From Sulfopaludibacter sp035606355 (GTDB lineage: Bacteria; Acidobacteriota; Terriglobia; Bryobacterales; Bryobacteraceae), in contig DATNFO010000025.1 of NCBI GenBank assembly GCA_035606355.1, forward strand, positions 33,232 to 97,231: a DNA stretch of 64,000 bases. The letters run 5' to 3'. This document shows positions 1-11,130 of the stretch, piece by piece. The translations under genes and the position numbers were made by a program. Position 1 is the stretch's first letter; each line of letters starts with the position of its first letter. The notes under the pieces are model-generated. The model did not search any database. It saw only the letters and a program-made list of their open reading frames with translations, and was not told the origin of the DNA.

Positions 1-684
1 GAGCTTGCCGGAATCGAGCCGAATTTCCCGGCGGAACGCGCCGGAATGAAACGCGGCGACGTGATTGTCGCGGTGAACGGGCAGCAAATTCACTCGAATT
101 TGAAGTTTCGCGAGATCATCAACGGCAGCGGCGGCAAGCCTGTGACGATAGAGGTAGAGCGTAAGGGCAAGCCGGTAACAATGACTCTGCAGCCCGTGTA
201 TGCGAAAGTAGACGGACCGGCGAAGTGGATGATCGGTGTTCAGCCGCAGCAGAAACTGAACTTCATTACGACGCGGCTGCCGCTGCCGCAAGCCATCGGC
301 GAATCGATCCGGCAGAACGAAAAAGGCGCGATGCTGATTGCCGAAGTGCTGCGGGGCATGGTGGAGCGGCGCGTTTCTACCAAGACGCTGAGCGGGCCGA
401 TTGCGCTTGGCCAGATCTCGGGCGAGGCGGCGCGGCAGGGACCGAGCGCTTATTTCTCGCTGATGAGCATGGTCAGCCTGAACCTGGCGATTTTCAACCT
501 GCTGCCGATTCCGATTCTGGACGGCGGCACGATTCTCATGCTGCTGATCGAGATTATTATGCAGCGCGACTTGAGCATCAATGTGAAGGAAGCGGTGTTC
601 AAGGTGGGCTTCGTTTTCATCATGGTGATCATGGCACTGGTCATCTTCAACGACATTTCGAAACTGGTTTTACCTCCGGGTTAA
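1..684 (+). CDS. rseP: RseP-like site-2 zinc metalloprotease, C-terminal part (5' truncated by window)
   Basis: The reading frame is open from base 1, so the gene begins upstream of the window; the HEXXH zinc motif that S2P proteases carry near the N-terminus is therefore outside. What is visible is a PDZ domain (from the first residue; 'AGMKRGDVIVAVNG' is the typical carboxylate-binding loop) followed by transmembrane segments and the second S2P signature 'NLLPIPILDGG' around bases 499-531, whose Asp is the third zinc ligand in this family. The last hydrophobic segment lies near the C-terminus. Such proteases cleave membrane-bound anti-sigma factors in regulated intramembrane proteolysis. 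The neighbour bshC starts 57 bases downstream on the same strand, with no obvious functional link. Substrate unknown. Confidence 0.9.
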   Translation, partial: ELAGIEPNFPAERAGMKRGDVIVAVNGQQIHSNLKFREIINGSGGKPVTIEVERKGKPVTMTLQPVYAKVDGPAKWMIGVQPQQKLNFITTRLPLPQAIGESIRQNEKGAMLIAEVLRGMVERRVSTKTLSGPIALGQISGEAARQGPSAYFSLMSMVSLNLAIFNLLPIPILDGGTILMLLIEIIMQRDLSINVKEAVFKVGFVFIMVIMALVIFNDISKLVLPPG

Positions 685-740
685 TGAACATCTGAATCTC
701 CGAAGCTGCCGGAAACATCTGGTAACCTGATCAAGCGAAC

Positions 741-2311
741 ATGCACTGTACCTGCGTCCGCCACACCGAACTGCCGAACACGTCGCGCTTGATGGCGGAT
801 GTCCTTTACAATCCAGAACGAACTCAGGGGTTTTACCCACACTGGCGGCGCGACCTGGAGGCGTACCGGGCGGCAGCGGCGCAGATCGAATTCAGCGAGG
901 AGCAGCGCGCGCGGCTGGTAGATGCGCTGCGGGTGCGGAATTCCGGGAGCGCTGCGCTGGAACGGCTGGCGCGGCCGGGCACGGTCGCGGTCATGACGGG
1001 CCAGCAGGTGGGGCTGTTTTCCGGTCCGGCGTACACGGTTTATAAGGCGCTGCATGCGGCTAAGCTGGCGGCGTGGCTTACGGAAAACGGCATCGAAGCG
1101 GTTCCGGTGTTCTGGCTTGCTACCGAGGATCACGATTTCGCCGAAGTGAATCACGCGTGGGTGTATGGCGCGGACCACCTGCCCAAAAAACTCGAAATGC
1201 GGCGTGCGGCGACTGCGCAACCTGTCGGCGAAGTGACGCTGGCGTCGCCGCCGGTGGGCGAACTGCGGCACCTGCTGCAGCCGATGCCGTTCGGCGACGA
1301 AGTGGCGGACGCTGTCGAAGAGTGTTACCGCGCGGGCAGCACCATGGGCAAGGCTTTCGGCGAATTGCTGGCGCGCATCGGCCAGGGGTTCGACATTCTG
1401 CAGGTGGACCCGATGCTGCCGGCGTTTCGCGAGCTGGCCGCACCGGCGCTGAAGGCTGCCGTGGAACACGGGCCGGAGCTGACCGAGCGCGTGCTGGAGC
1501 GCAACAAGGAACTGGTCGCGGCCGGGTATCACGCGCAGGTTCACATGGAGGAACAGACCAGCCTGGTGTTCCTGCTGGAGAACGGAAAGCGTCTCGGGCT
1601 GCGCCGCAACGGTTCGGAATACGGACAGAACGGCCGCACGTTCACGGCGGCCGAGCTCGCCGGCCGCGCGGCATCGCTGTCGCCCAATGCGCTGCTGCGT
1701 CCGGTGGTGCAGGATTCCATGCTGCCGACGGTCGCGTATGTCGGGGGACCGGCGGAGGTGGCGTATCTGGCGCAATCGGCGGCGATTTACGAAGTGCTGC
1801 TGGGGCGTCAACCGGTGGCTGTGCCGCGCGCCGGGTTCACGATTTTGAGTGAGCGCAGTTGGGAGCTGACACAGCGGTACGGATTGCAGCTCTCGGACTT
1901 TTTCTCCGGCGAAGATGTGCTCTGCGAGCGTGTGGCGTCGCGGCTGGTGCCTCCGGGATTGCACGACCGGGTGCGCGATGCGGCGGAGCGCGTGGACGGC
2001 GCGATCGGCGGATTGCAGCGCGAGCTGCTGGCTTTCGACCCGACGCTAGGGAAAGCGCTGGAGCGCAGCTCCCGCAAGATCCACTACCAGATTGAGAAGA
2101 TGCAGGCCAAAACGGGTCGCGAGGCGATGCGCCGCAACGCGCGTGCGCAGGCGGACGCGGCTTCGCTCTACGGTCTGATCTATCCGGAGCGGCACTTGCA
2201 GGAGCGGCTCTATTCCTATCTGCCGATTTTGGCGGAGCACGGCTGGGATCTCACCGGCCGGGTGTATGATGCTTTGCAGCTAGACTGCGGCGACCACCGA
2301 TTGATGATTGT

Positions 2312-2315
<4 letters not shown>
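741..2315 (+). CDS. bshC: Bacillithiol biosynthesis cysteine-adding enzyme BshC
   Basis: The 524-residue protein matches the usual BshC length (about 540) and carries the conserved N-terminal block 'MTGQQVGLFSGPAYTVYKA' (from about residue 90), the 'VFWLATEDHDFAEVNHAWV' block and a coiled-coil C-terminal half. BshC adds cysteine to glucosamine-malate in the last step of bacillithiol synthesis, in the cytosol. The start at 741 is favoured because the first residues (MHCTCVRHTELPNTSRL) fit the N-terminus I know for acidobacterial BshC. bshA and bshB are not in the window. The stop codon overlaps the GTG start of the next gene (GTGA), so the two are probably translationally coupled. Confidence 0.93.
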
Positions 2316-4930
<2,615 letters not shown>

Positions 4931-4978
4931 GGTTGAACCGTCTCCCTCTTTAGGGCGAAGCAGCCGAAAGTTGTTTTG

Positions 4979-5000
4979 CGACCGGGCCGGAGCCCGGTCG
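4979..5000. repeat. Short palindromic repeat P1 (terminator-like)
   Basis: A 9-bp perfect stem (CGACCGGGC / GCCCGGTCG) around a CGGA loop lies between two convergent genes. The next bases on the plus strand, TTA, are the complement of the TAA stop of korC. The same arrangement recurs at 11813, 21676 and 31867. It lacks a T-tract on either side, so it could be a REP-like element, an RNA 3'-end stabiliser or a terminator for both genes. Confidence 0.75.
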
Positions 5001-5603
5001 TTACTCGGTTTCCAGTGCCAGTTCGGGCACCAGGACGTCCGGCATTTCGGCTCCGTAGGCGAAGCCTTTGTCGAACGCCTGGAGGTTCAGTTTCTGGAGC
5101 GCCGGCGGCACCGAATCGGCCACGGCCTGGCGGAGCGCGTCGGGATCGAGCAGATTGGCGACGGCTCCGAAGAAGCCGGTCATCACAATATTCAGCACCA
5201 CTTTGCGGCCGAGTTCTTCGGCGAGGCGCGTGGCGGGTACTCCGAAGGCTTTCACGTTCGGCGGAAGCTTGCCGGGATCCACGAGCTCATTTTCGACGAT
5301 CAGGATGCCGCCGGGTTTCAGTTCCGGCACGAACTTCCGGTATGCTTCCTGGCTCATGACCACCAGAATGTCGGGCCGGGTGATGTACGGATAGAGGATG
5401 GGCTCGCTCGCGAGGATCACCTGGGCGCTGGAGGAGCCGCCGCGGGCTTCGGGTCCGAAGCTTTGCGTCATGGTGGCGAAGCCGTCTTGAAAGAGGGCGT
5501 TGGCTTTGCCGATTACAGTAGCGGCGAGAATGACTCCCTGACCGCCGAAGCCGGCGACTCGAATTTCGGTGAACGGCACGGATTTCGTTATTCGCTGCAG
5601 CAT
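5001..5603 (-). CDS. korC: 2-oxoacid (probably 2-oxoglutarate):ferredoxin oxidoreductase, gamma subunit
   Basis: This 200-residue protein has the 'EIRVAGFGGQGVILAATVIG' opening of the gamma domain and the 'MTQSFGPEARGGSSSAQVI' segment, both hallmarks of pyruvate/2-oxoglutarate ferredoxin oxidoreductase gamma subunits. The start is ATG at 5603, since the open frame further upstream is an out-of-frame shadow of korB; it overlaps korB by 16 bases. The gene is last in a korD-A-B-C order. The complex oxidatively decarboxylates a 2-oxoacid with CoA, reducing ferredoxin, in the cytosol. The four-subunit layout with a small ferredoxin subunit fits 2-oxoglutarate, but substrate assignment is inference. 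Confidence 0.9.
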   Translation of the reverse strand: MLQRITKSVPFTEIRVAGFGGQGVILAATVIGKANALFQDGFATMTQSFGPEARGGSSSAQVILASEPILYPYITRPDILVVMSQEAYRKFVPELKPGGILIVENELVDPGKLPPNVKAFGVPATRLAEELGRKVVLNIVMTGFFGAVANLLDPDALRQAVADSVPPALQKLNLQAFDKGFAYGAEMPDVLVPELALETE

Positions 5604-6487
5604 GTGACCTCCGGGATGGCGTAGCGGTCGCCGAGAGTTTCCGTCATCTGGTTTTGCAGGAGCTCGAGGTAGTCGGGGCGGTCGCGATCCACGAATTTGC
5701 CGACGACGATTTCGCCGCTCCTGGTGAGGTCGCACTCGCTGGTGCGCGCGCCGTGGCGGACCTTGCTCGCGTCCTTGTAATACTTCATGGTGTCCAGGCC
5801 GTCGCCCATTTTGTTGCGGCGCTGATACAGCGTGGGGCACGGCGAAATAACTTCGATGAAACAGAAGCCCTTTTTTGCGAGGACTTCCTGCATGGAGCGG
5901 GCGAGCTGCTTGACATGATACGTGGTCCAGCGCGCCACGTAGGCGGCGCCCGCCGCTTCCGCGAGAGATACCAGGTTGAAGGCCGGCTCGTAAACGCCAT
6001 ACGGGCTGGTCGCGCTGATGACTTTACCGGGAGTTGTGGGGGCCGTCTGGCCGCCCGTCATGGCGTAAGTGAGGTTATTGACGCAGATCACCTTGATGTC
6101 CATGTTGCGGCGGGCGGCGTGGATGAAGTGGTTGCCGCCGATGGCGAAGAGGTCGCCGTCCCCCGAGTAGACCACCACCTGAAGCTCCGGGTTCGAGAGC
6201 TTCAGGCCGGTAGCGAAGGGAATGGCGCGGCCGTGCGTGGTGTGGAACGAATCGAGCCGCGCATAGCCTGCAACGCGGCCGGTGCAGCCGATGCCGGAAA
6301 CGACCGCCACCTTGTCCAGATTGGCTTGGGAATCCAGCAGCGCACGGGTGAAGCAGTTGACCGTGGTGCCGATTCCGCAGCCGGGGCACCAGATGTGCGG
6401 CATGCGGTCCATGCGGACGAACGGCTCGACGGGATTGCGGGCGTCCACCGGTATTTCGTAGGGAATTTCGAGCGTAGCTTCGTTCAT
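5588..6487 (-). CDS. korB: 2-oxoacid:ferredoxin oxidoreductase, beta (TPP-binding) subunit
   Basis: This 299-residue beta subunit carries the N-terminal 'HIWCPGCGIGTTVNCF' block and the thiamine-diphosphate motif 'SGDGDLFAIGGNHFIHAARR' followed by 'NNLTYAMTGGQTAPT'. The cysteines of WCPGCG and a later conserved Cys would ligate the cluster seen in this family. It overlaps korA by 4 bases (ATGA) at its start and korC by 16 bases at its end, which suggests tight co-translation. Confidence 0.93.
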   Translation of the reverse strand: MNEATLEIPYEIPVDARNPVEPFVRMDRMPHIWCPGCGIGTTVNCFTRALLDSQANLDKVAVVSGIGCTGRVAGYARLDSFHTTHGRAIPFATGLKLSNPELQVVVYSGDGDLFAIGGNHFIHAARRNMDIKVICVNNLTYAMTGGQTAPTTPGKVISATSPYGVYEPAFNLVSLAEAAGAAYVARWTTYHVKQLARSMQEVLAKKGFCFIEVISPCPTLYQRRNKMGDGLDTMKYYKDASKVRHGARTSECDLTRSGEIVVGKFVDRDRPDYLELLQNQMTETLGDRYAIPEVTCCSE

Positions 6488-7641
6488 CGAACCGCCTCCT
6501 CAATGGCTTTCAGAATGGTCTCGGGCTGGTGGACCGTGCCTCCGGCGTGGCTGACCGGGATGACGCGGGCGCGTCCTGCGGCGGCGCGCTCGACCTCCTG
6601 GACCATTTGGCCCAGATTGAGCTCCGGAACGACGAAGGCTTTGACGCGAGCCGCCAGTTCAGCAATGTGCGGCGCGGGGAACGGCCAGGCCGAGATGATG
6701 CGGAATTTTCCGGCCTTGATCCCTTTTGCGCGGGCGAGCTGCACGGCGCGCTGCGCCACGCGCGATGTGATGCCATAGGAGACGACGACTACTTCGGCAT
6801 CGTCGAGATGTTCGGCTTCGAAGAGAGCGCGTTCTTTGGCGATGGGCGCGAGCTTGTCGTGCAGACGGCGGACGCTGCGGTCCTGGACGTCCACGGTCAT
6901 GTTGGGGTAGCCGCGTTCGTCGTGCGTGAGACCCGTGACGTGGAAGCGGTAGCCGTCTCCGGCTTTGACCATGTCGGGGACCTTGTCGGATTGCGGCTCA
7001 AAGAGGCGGAACGTCTCGGCGGGTTCTTTCGTGAAGCGGCGGGGCGTGACGGCGATCTGATCGGCTTCCGGGATCACCACCTTTTCGGTCATGTGGCCGA
7101 CGCATTCGTCGAGCATCATCATGACGGGGGTGCGGAACTCTTCGGCGAGGTTGAACGCGGTGACGGTGAGGTCGAAGCATTCCTGGGGAGAGTTGGGGCA
7201 GAGGGCGATGATGCTGTAATCGCCGTGGGAGCCCCACTTGGCCTGCATCATATCGGCTTGGGCCGGCAGGGTGGGGAGTCCGGTGGAGGGTCCGCCGCGC
7301 TGCACGTTGACGAACACGCAGGGCGTTTCGGTCATGGCGGCGTAGCCGATGTGCTCCATCATTAAGGAGAAGCCGGGGCCGGAAGTGACCGTGAAGGCTT
7401 TAGCGCCGCCCCAGACCGCGCCTTGTATGGCTATGGAAGCGGCGAGCTCGTCTTCCATTTGGATGAAGATGCCGCCGACCGTGGGGATGCGCCAGGCGAA
7501 ACGTTCGACGACCTCGGTTGAGGGCGTGATGGGGTATCCTGCGGAAAATCGCGCACCGGCTGCGAGTGTTCCCTCACAGCAGGCGTGATCGCCGTCGAGA
7601 AAATGGACACCGGTGAGTACACCTTTGGGGTCAGCGTGCAT
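6484..7641 (-). CDS. korA: 2-oxoacid:ferredoxin oxidoreductase, alpha subunit
   Basis: This 385-residue subunit has the alpha-domain signatures 'GARFSAGYPITPSTEVVE', 'QMEDELAASIAIQGAVWGG' and 'TSGPGFSLMMEHIG'. The start is ATG 7641 (MHADPKGVL...); a longer in-frame opening to 7713 exists but overlaps the korD coding region with unrelated residues. It overlaps korD by 11 bases. The length and the separate gamma gene match 2-oxoglutarate-type KorA rather than the long single-chain pyruvate enzyme. Confidence 0.92.
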   Translation of the reverse strand: MHADPKGVLTGVHFLDGDHACCEGTLAAGARFSAGYPITPSTEVVERFAWRIPTVGGIFIQMEDELAASIAIQGAVWGGAKAFTVTSGPGFSLMMEHIGYAAMTETPCVFVNVQRGGPSTGLPTLPAQADMMQAKWGSHGDYSIIALCPNSPQECFDLTVTAFNLAEEFRTPVMMMLDECVGHMTEKVVIPEADQIAVTPRRFTKEPAETFRLFEPQSDKVPDMVKAGDGYRFHVTGLTHDERGYPNMTVDVQDRSVRRLHDKLAPIAKERALFEAEHLDDAEVVVVSYGITSRVAQRAVQLARAKGIKAGKFRIISAWPFPAPHIAELAARVKAFVVPELNLGQMVQEVERAAAGRARVIPVSHAGGTVHQPETILKAIEEAVR

Positions 7642-7849
7642 AACGAGCTCCGAAAATGGCGAAGTCGGGGCAGTACATGCCGCAGAGGTCGCAGCCGCTG
7701 CATTTCTCGGCATTGACTACCTTCGGCGGGTGATAGCCCTTGGAATTGTAGGCGGGTGAAAGAGATAAGACCTTAGTGGGGCAGAATTCCACACAGAATC
7801 CGCAGCCCTTACAATGCTCGGCGGTGATGGCGACGAAGCCTTTGGCCAT
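7631..7849 (-). CDS. korD: Ferredoxin-type delta subunit of 2-oxoacid:ferredoxin oxidoreductase
   Basis: This 72-residue 2x[4Fe-4S] protein has two cluster motifs, 'CKGCGFCVEFCP' and 'CSGCDLCGMYCP', and no room for other domains. It passes electrons from the KorAB active site to free ferredoxin. The ATG at 7849 has a strong Shine-Dalgarno (GAGGAG) 7 bases upstream. The frame stays open upstream for more than 140 codons into a PEP-CTERM pseudogene, so automatic gene finders may call an artificial fusion. First gene of korDABC. Confidence 0.92.
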   Translation of the reverse strand: MAKGFVAITAEHCKGCGFCVEFCPTKVLSLSPAYNSKGYHPPKVVNAEKCSGCDLCGMYCPDFAIFGARYAR

Positions 7850-7972
7850 AAATCGCTCCTCTGTTGAGATCGCCGAAAGAGGAGCACGCGACAGGCCAAA
7901 GAGGATAATCAGGGCAGAATAGGTGAAATTGGGACGGGCGGCCTCCTGGAAGGAGGACAGCTGGGTATTAAG

Positions 7973-8592
7973 GGCGCGGAGGCGCTTGACGGCGGGGATG
8001 CCGAGGAGACCGACCGCGAGGAAGCCGAAGGAAGCCGGTTCGGGGGTGGTAGTCGTAATGGTGGCCGTGCCGAGGTTCAGGCTGACATTGTCGAGGGCGC
8101 AGTTGTTGGCGCTGTTGACGGTTGTGTCCGTAAAGACGACCCTGGTGGACGTGCTGGTAGCGGTGAAGTTGAGGGGCACGCCGAAACCCCACACGCCATC
8201 GTTGGAAAGGTGTTGTTGACGGAGTTGATGAGGTTGTTGGAGGCGTCGAAGACCGCAACGTTGTTGCGCTGGTCGCAGACCCCGCACCCGCTCTGCTGGG
8301 TGGTCAGCTCATAGGTGAAGTTGTATGCCTGGCCGATGACGGTGTCGAAGGTTTGCTGGAGGGTGCCTCCGGTGCTTGCGAGGTGGCCCCAACTGATGTA
8401 GTAGCTCCCGTCGGCAGGCGCGATGACGTCCTCAGAGTCCTCGTAAAGCTGGGTGCCAGTACAAGTGCTTGCATTGTTGATCCAGCCGGTAACAAACGGG
8501 TCGTTGCAGCCCAGAATCTGGCGGATGGGAGCCCCGCCGGGGGATTCGAAGCTGCCGTTGGTAGCCGTTCCTGTGACTGAAGGACGTGTTCT
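7973..8592 (-). pseudogene. Remnant of a secreted PEP-CTERM protein (no start, one frameshift)
   Basis: Reading the minus strand gives a coherent extracellular domain, 'TNGSFESPGGAPIRQILG', then 'ADGSYYISWGHLASTGGTLQ', then 'NNVAVFDASNNLINSVNNTF', up to about 8206. One base is then missing, and the next frame continues 'NDGVWGFGVPLNFTATSTST' to a C-terminal PEP-CTERM sorting tail 'TPEPASFGFLAVGLLGIPAV' followed by KRLRA (ending about 7973). The frame is closed by a stop at 8593-8595 with no start codon or signal peptide, so the N-terminus is lost. No stop follows the tail; the frame runs into korD. The intact protein would have been exported and processed by an exosortase. Confidence 0.72.
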
Positions 8593-8628
8593 TTACAGCC
8601 CCCGAGCACCAGTACTCGCGGGTAGTAC

Positions 8629-9477
8629 CTAGGTTTTGGATGCGGCGTTATAAAAGCTGGCTCCGAGGATCAGCAGGCCTCCGGCGATTGACCAGACCGC
8701 GGGTGTTTCGCCGTGGACGAGCCAAGTCCAAATCGGATTCAGGGCGGGTTCGACCATCAGCAGGGCGGAGGCTTCGACGGCGCGGACGTGGCGCATGCCG
8801 CGCACCAGACACAGGTACGCAATCCCGATCTGCACGATGCCGAGGTAGAGCAGCGCGGAAAAGTCTCTAGTCGAGATGGCGGCCGTGGGGAGCGCCATCG
8901 GCAGGGCTGCCAGGCAGGCGAGGAGATTGCCGAGGGCTACTGTGGCGGTTGCCGATTGATGCGCGCTGCCGCGGGCCAGGAAGCGCAGTCCGGTGAGCAT
9001 CAGGGCGTAGAACAGGCCGCTGAGAAGCGCGATGAGGTTTCCGCGGTGCGGATCGGGGGCGGTGACGGCGGCGGGCGCGGAACCGGCGAAGAAACACGCA
9101 ATGCCGGCGCAGACGGCCGCCACGAAGGCGAGGTCGCGGCGGCGTATCGGCTCGTGGAGCACGAACGGGCCGAGCAGCAGCACGTAAAGCGGCGCGGTGG
9201 ATTGCAGAAAGATGGTGTTCGCGGCAGTGGTGAGGCGGTTGGCCAGGACGAAGCTGACGAGTGTGGCGGCGTAGCAGGCGGCTACCGGGAGCATGCGCAG
9301 GCTCCAGCCGCGCCGCGTTTCGGGGATGGCGGCGAGCAGGAAGACGGTCGCGATGCCGGAACGGAAGGCCGCGATTTGCCAACCGGTAAGAGCGGGCGCT
9401 TTGATGGCCGCGCCACCGGTGGAAAAGAGGACGGCGGCGGCAATCAGGAGGAGGCGTGCGCGGAGGGGTGAGGTCAA
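8629..9477 (-). CDS. EamA/DMT-superfamily exporter
   Basis: About 282 residues with ten evenly spaced hydrophobic segments in two EamA repeats; the conserved loops 'LQSTAPLYVLLLGPFVLHEP' in the first repeat and 'ASALLMVEPALNPIWTWLV' in the second are typical of drug/metabolite transporters. It is an inner-membrane permease of unknown substrate. The frame is open far upstream over an opposite-strand gene with no membrane-like sequence, so I take TTG at 9477, just before 'TSPLRARLLLIAAAVLF', as the start; no clear Shine-Dalgarno is visible. It diverges from the dehydratase gene, 45 bases apart. Confidence 0.85.
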   Translation of the reverse strand: MTSPLRARLLLIAAAVLFSTGGAAIKAPALTGWQIAAFRSGIATVFLLAAIPETRRGWSLRMLPVAACYAATLVSFVLANRLTTAANTIFLQSTAPLYVLLLGPFVLHEPIRRRDLAFVAAVCAGIACFFAGSAPAAVTAPDPHRGNLIALLSGLFYALMLTGLRFLARGSAHQSATATVALGNLLACLAALPMALPTAAISTRDFSALLYLGIVQIGIAYLCLVRGMRHVRAVEASALLMVEPALNPIWTWLVHGETPAVWSIAGGLLILGASFYNAASKT

Positions 9478-9522
9478 TTCAATATGGTATCGGGAGCGGC
9501 TTGGAAATGTTACGGTCAAGAG

Positions 9523-10476
9523 ATGAAATTGGCCATAGAGGCGCGCGACGTCCGGGAGGCGGCGCAGCGCATTGGAGCGCTGGCGCGGCGGACTCCGGTG
9601 GTAACGAATGAGGCTTTCGACGCGGCGGCCGGCCGGCGGGTGTTCTTCAAATGCGAGAATCTGCAGCGCGGCGGCGCGTTTAAAATTCGCGGGGCGTCGA
9701 ATCTGATTCTGTCGCTGCCGAAGGAGTCGCTGGCGCGCGGAGTGGTTACGTACTCGTCGGGAAATCATGCGCAGGCGGTGGCGATCGCGTGCAAGCATGT
9801 GGGCGCGCAGGCGACGATCGTCATGCCCGTCGATGCGCCGAAGGCGAAGATGGAGGCCACCCGGTCATACGGGGCGAAGATCGTCACTTACGACCGTTTC
9901 ACGGAGAGCCGGGAAGCGATTGCCGGAGGAATTCTGAAGGTGACCGGCGGAACGCTCGTGCCGCCGTTCGATCATCCGATGATCATGGCGGGGCAGGGCA
10001 CGGCGGCGATGGAACTGCTCGACGAGGCGGGGCCGCTCGACGCGGTGCTGACACCGGTGGGCGGCGGTGGATTGCTGTCGGGGACGGCGACGATTGCGCG
10101 CGATCTGCATCCGGGAATTCGCGTCTTTGGATGCGAGCCGGAGGGCGCGAACGATACGTTTCTGTCATTCGTGGCTGGGGAACGGATTGCGGTGGCGCAT
10201 CCCGATACGATCGCCGATGGCTTGCGGTCGGCGAAACCAGGCGAGTTGACGTTCCCGGTGGTGAAGAGCCTCGTCGAGCGGATCCTGCTGGTGAGCGACG
10301 ACGAGATTCGCGCGGCTGTGAAGTTTCTGCTGATGAATTTGAAGGTGCTGGTGGAGCCGAGCGGGGCGGTTCCAGCGGCTGCGCTGCTGGCGGGGAAAGT
10401 GCCGAAGGAGATTGGTGCGGTCGGGGTGGTGATTTCGGGCGGGAACGTGGATTTCGAGGATCTCCGGGGCTACTGA
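9523..10476 (+). CDS. PLP-dependent threonine dehydratase / serine racemase-like enzyme (no ACT domain)
   Basis: A 317-residue fold-type II PLP enzyme. The Schiff-base lysine lies in 'GGAFKIRGA' (about residue 54), the substrate loop is 'SSGNHAQAVA' (about 80), the phosphate-binding glycine loop is 'VGGGGLLSG' (about 180), and 'EPSGAVPAAALL' lies near the end. It ends directly after the catalytic domain, lacking the regulatory ACT domain of biosynthetic IlvA, so it resembles catabolic TdcB or serine racemase. ATG 9523 is chosen because the 13 residues before it do not look like this family. Likely reaction: L-threonine to 2-oxobutyrate and ammonia. Confidence 0.88.
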   Translation: MKLAIEARDVREAAQRIGALARRTPVVTNEAFDAAAGRRVFFKCENLQRGGAFKIRGASNLILSLPKESLARGVVTYSSGNHAQAVAIACKHVGAQATIVMPVDAPKAKMEATRSYGAKIVTYDRFTESREAIAGGILKVTGGTLVPPFDHPMIMAGQGTAAMELLDEAGPLDAVLTPVGGGGLLSGTATIARDLHPGIRVFGCEPEGANDTFLSFVAGERIAVAHPDTIADGLRSAKPGELTFPVVKSLVERILLVSDDEIRAAVKFLLMNLKVLVEPSGAVPAAALLAGKVPKEIGAVGVVISGGNVDFEDLRGY

Positions 10477-10539
10477 CCAGGGTGCGCCGAGAGGGCGCAG
10501 ACAAGGCGGACGAGAGTGCGCAGTGGTACTCTGTCCAGC

Positions 10540-11130
10540 ATGTGGAAGCTACTGGTACTCCTCGTTGTTTGTTCTGTTTCCGCGGCCGGCCAGACCGCGG
10601 TCAATACGATTACGGTTACGGCTTACCGCAATAGCACCGCCGCTCCGGACCTGGTGGCGTTCACCGTGGCTGTAGATGCTCCGATTTCCATGACTCGCGA
10701 CGACGTGATTGCCGCGCTGCAGGGTTCGGGCATCGGCCTTGCGAACTTCCAGAGCGTGTATTCGACTTTTACGTACACGGCCGACAACCAGCAGGTGCAG
10801 CAACTGGAGTGGTCGTTCAGCGTGACGACTCCTCTCGCGGCATTGAAGGACGGCATCGCCAGCCTCGCCGCTCTCAAGCAAAGTCTTGCCAAGAGCGGCC
10901 TGGCGCTCTCCTTTATGATTCAAGGAACACAGACATCGGCGGCGGCGGCGCAGGCGCATCCATGCTCGCAGGCCGGGCTTTTAGCGGACGCTCGCGCGCA
11001 GGCTCAGAGCATCGCGGCATTGGCGACCATGCGCGTGCTGGCGGTTGTCTCGATGGCGACTTCGGTTGCGGACGTGACTCCCGGCAATTGCTCGCTGAGC
11101 GTGAAATTCGCGCTGGGGCCAGCGATATGA
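10540..11130 (+). CDS. Secreted SIMPL-like (DUF541) protein, copy 1
   Basis: 196 residues starting with a signal peptide (MWKLLVLLVVCSVSAAGQ). The body begins with an 'ITVTAYRNSTAAPDLVAFTV' strand pattern like SIMPL/DUF541 domains, which usually open with 'GxGxxxxxPDxAxxxxxV'. Two cysteines near the C-terminus (in HPCSQAG and GNCSLSVKF) recur in the next gene and may form a disulfide. Function unknown. The start at 10540 is preferred to 10516 because it begins the signal peptide. The stop overlaps the next start (ATGA). Confidence 0.7.
   Translation: MWKLLVLLVVCSVSAAGQTAVNTITVTAYRNSTAAPDLVAFTVAVDAPISMTRDDVIAALQGSGIGLANFQSVYSTFTYTADNQQVQQLEWSFSVTTPLAALKDGIASLAALKQSLAKSGLALSFMIQGTQTSAAAAQAHPCSQAGLLADARAQAQSIAALATMRVLAVVSMATSVADVTPGNCSLSVKFALGPAI

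Noticed and set aside
7631..8287. Single 218-codon gene fusing a PEP-CTERM tail with ferredoxin
   Set aside because: The korD ATG has a strong ribosome-binding site and the upstream part is a frameshifted, truncated fragment of an unrelated secreted protein.
8629..9798. 389-codon version of the EamA exporter
   Set aside because: The first 107 residues are Arg-rich and antisense to the dehydratase; membrane-protein pattern begins only at 9477.
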